Assembly (NCBI GenBank): GCA_030432795.1
Contig: JAUILW010000244.1
Location: forward strand, 1-5,630
From: Gammaproteobacteria bacterium
Lineage (GTDB): Bacteria > Pseudomonadota > Gammaproteobacteria > Pseudomonadales > Azotimanducaceae
Direction: 5' to 3'
DNA: 5,630 nucleotides
The notes beneath the pieces were generated by a model that saw only the letters and a program-made list of their open reading frames with translations, made no database searches and had not been told where the DNA came from. This document shows, piece after piece, positions 5,500-5,630 of the stretch. Position 1 is the first letter of the stretch. Every line of letters begins with the position of its first letter. The position numbers and the translations under genes were made by a program.

Positions 5500-5630
5500 A
5501 TGTTCGACACCAAAGAAAAGGCCTCTGTAGCACAGGCCGCACAACACCTGCCCCCGCCTGGCCAACGCCGCGTGTGGTCCGGCCTCACGGAGCTTGCCGC
5601 GGCCCGCGCCATCGCCTGCGCAGCACAACG
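5500..5630 (+). CDS. mfd: Probable transcription-repair coupling factor Mfd (partial, N-terminus only)
   Basis: Forty-three codons from ATG 5500 are visible before the right edge. The stretch HLPPPGQRRVWSGLTELAAA and the following RAIACAAQ (residues 16-43) have the pattern P-x-x-G-x(4)-W-x-x-L-x(3)-A-x-A-x-A-I-A that opens Mfd in pseudomonads, where the N-terminal UvrB-like module begins. Mfd is a large DNA translocase that removes RNA polymerase stalled at lesions and recruits UvrA. Recalled synteny supports the call: in P. aeruginosa mfd is divergent from a gap gene of the type seen at the left edge here. The frame is open back to TAA at 5353-5355, so ATG 5443 or GTG 5479 are other possible starts; 5500 is preferred because upstream residues do not look like Mfd and a -10 element lies between. 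So little is visible that this is a probable call only. Confidence 0.6.
   Translation, partial: MFDTKEKASVAQAAQHLPPPGQRRVWSGLTELAAARAIACAAQ

Noticed and set aside
5380..5628. 82-codon minus-strand frame ending 5 nt before the terminator hairpin
   Set aside because: Stop-then-terminator is suggestive, but the frame is antisense to the probable mfd start, begins with a low-complexity Gly/Arg/Ala stretch and has no motif I know. The last 20 or so codons look slightly more protein-like, so it is not fully excluded.

Overview
The window looks like GC-rich gammaproteobacterial chromosome, from a Pseudomonas-like or related marine lineage. The evidence is its flanks. The left edge holds the N-terminal part of the long, N-terminally extended type of glyceraldehyde-3-phosphate dehydrogenase (gap, minus strand). 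The right edge holds what reads as the first codons of mfd, the transcription-repair coupling factor (plus strand). From memory, these two genes are divergent neighbours in Pseudomonas aeruginosa.

Between these flanks is a three-gene operon, all on the minus strand and read right to left. First is a 595-aa FAD/NAD(P)H-binding, multi-cluster iron-sulfur reductase of the glutamate-synthase-small-subunit family (5310 to 3523). After a 20-nt gap comes a 608-aa fused gamma-alpha subunit of a 2-oxoacid:ferredoxin oxidoreductase, korA (3502 to 1676). A 4-base ATGA overlap then leads into the 351-aa TPP and 4Fe-4S beta subunit, korB (1679 to 624). Together they most plausibly make a soluble CoA-acylating 2-oxoacid (probably 2-oxoglutarate) oxidoreductase. 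Electrons from the TPP/Fe-S core would pass through the reductase to or from NAD(P), as in the three-subunit 2-oxoglutarate:NADP+ oxidoreductase described from Azoarcus.

The two intergenic regions hold the less ordinary signals. The korB-gap spacer (375-623) has a 20-bp tandem repeat that begins inside the korB stop region, a 14-bp perfect palindrome, an interrupted inverted repeat and a good sigma70-like promoter for gap. It shows no U-tract terminator, so kor read-through into gap is possible. The spacer between the reductase and mfd (5311-5499) has a clear intrinsic-terminator hairpin pointing toward the kor operon, 40 nt before its first start codon, which suggests either a read-through block or an attenuator. 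It also has a -10 element almost touching the mfd start.

No mobile elements, tRNA or rRNA genes, or CRISPR arrays were seen. The long open frames on the plus strand opposite the kor genes are GC-rich shadows.
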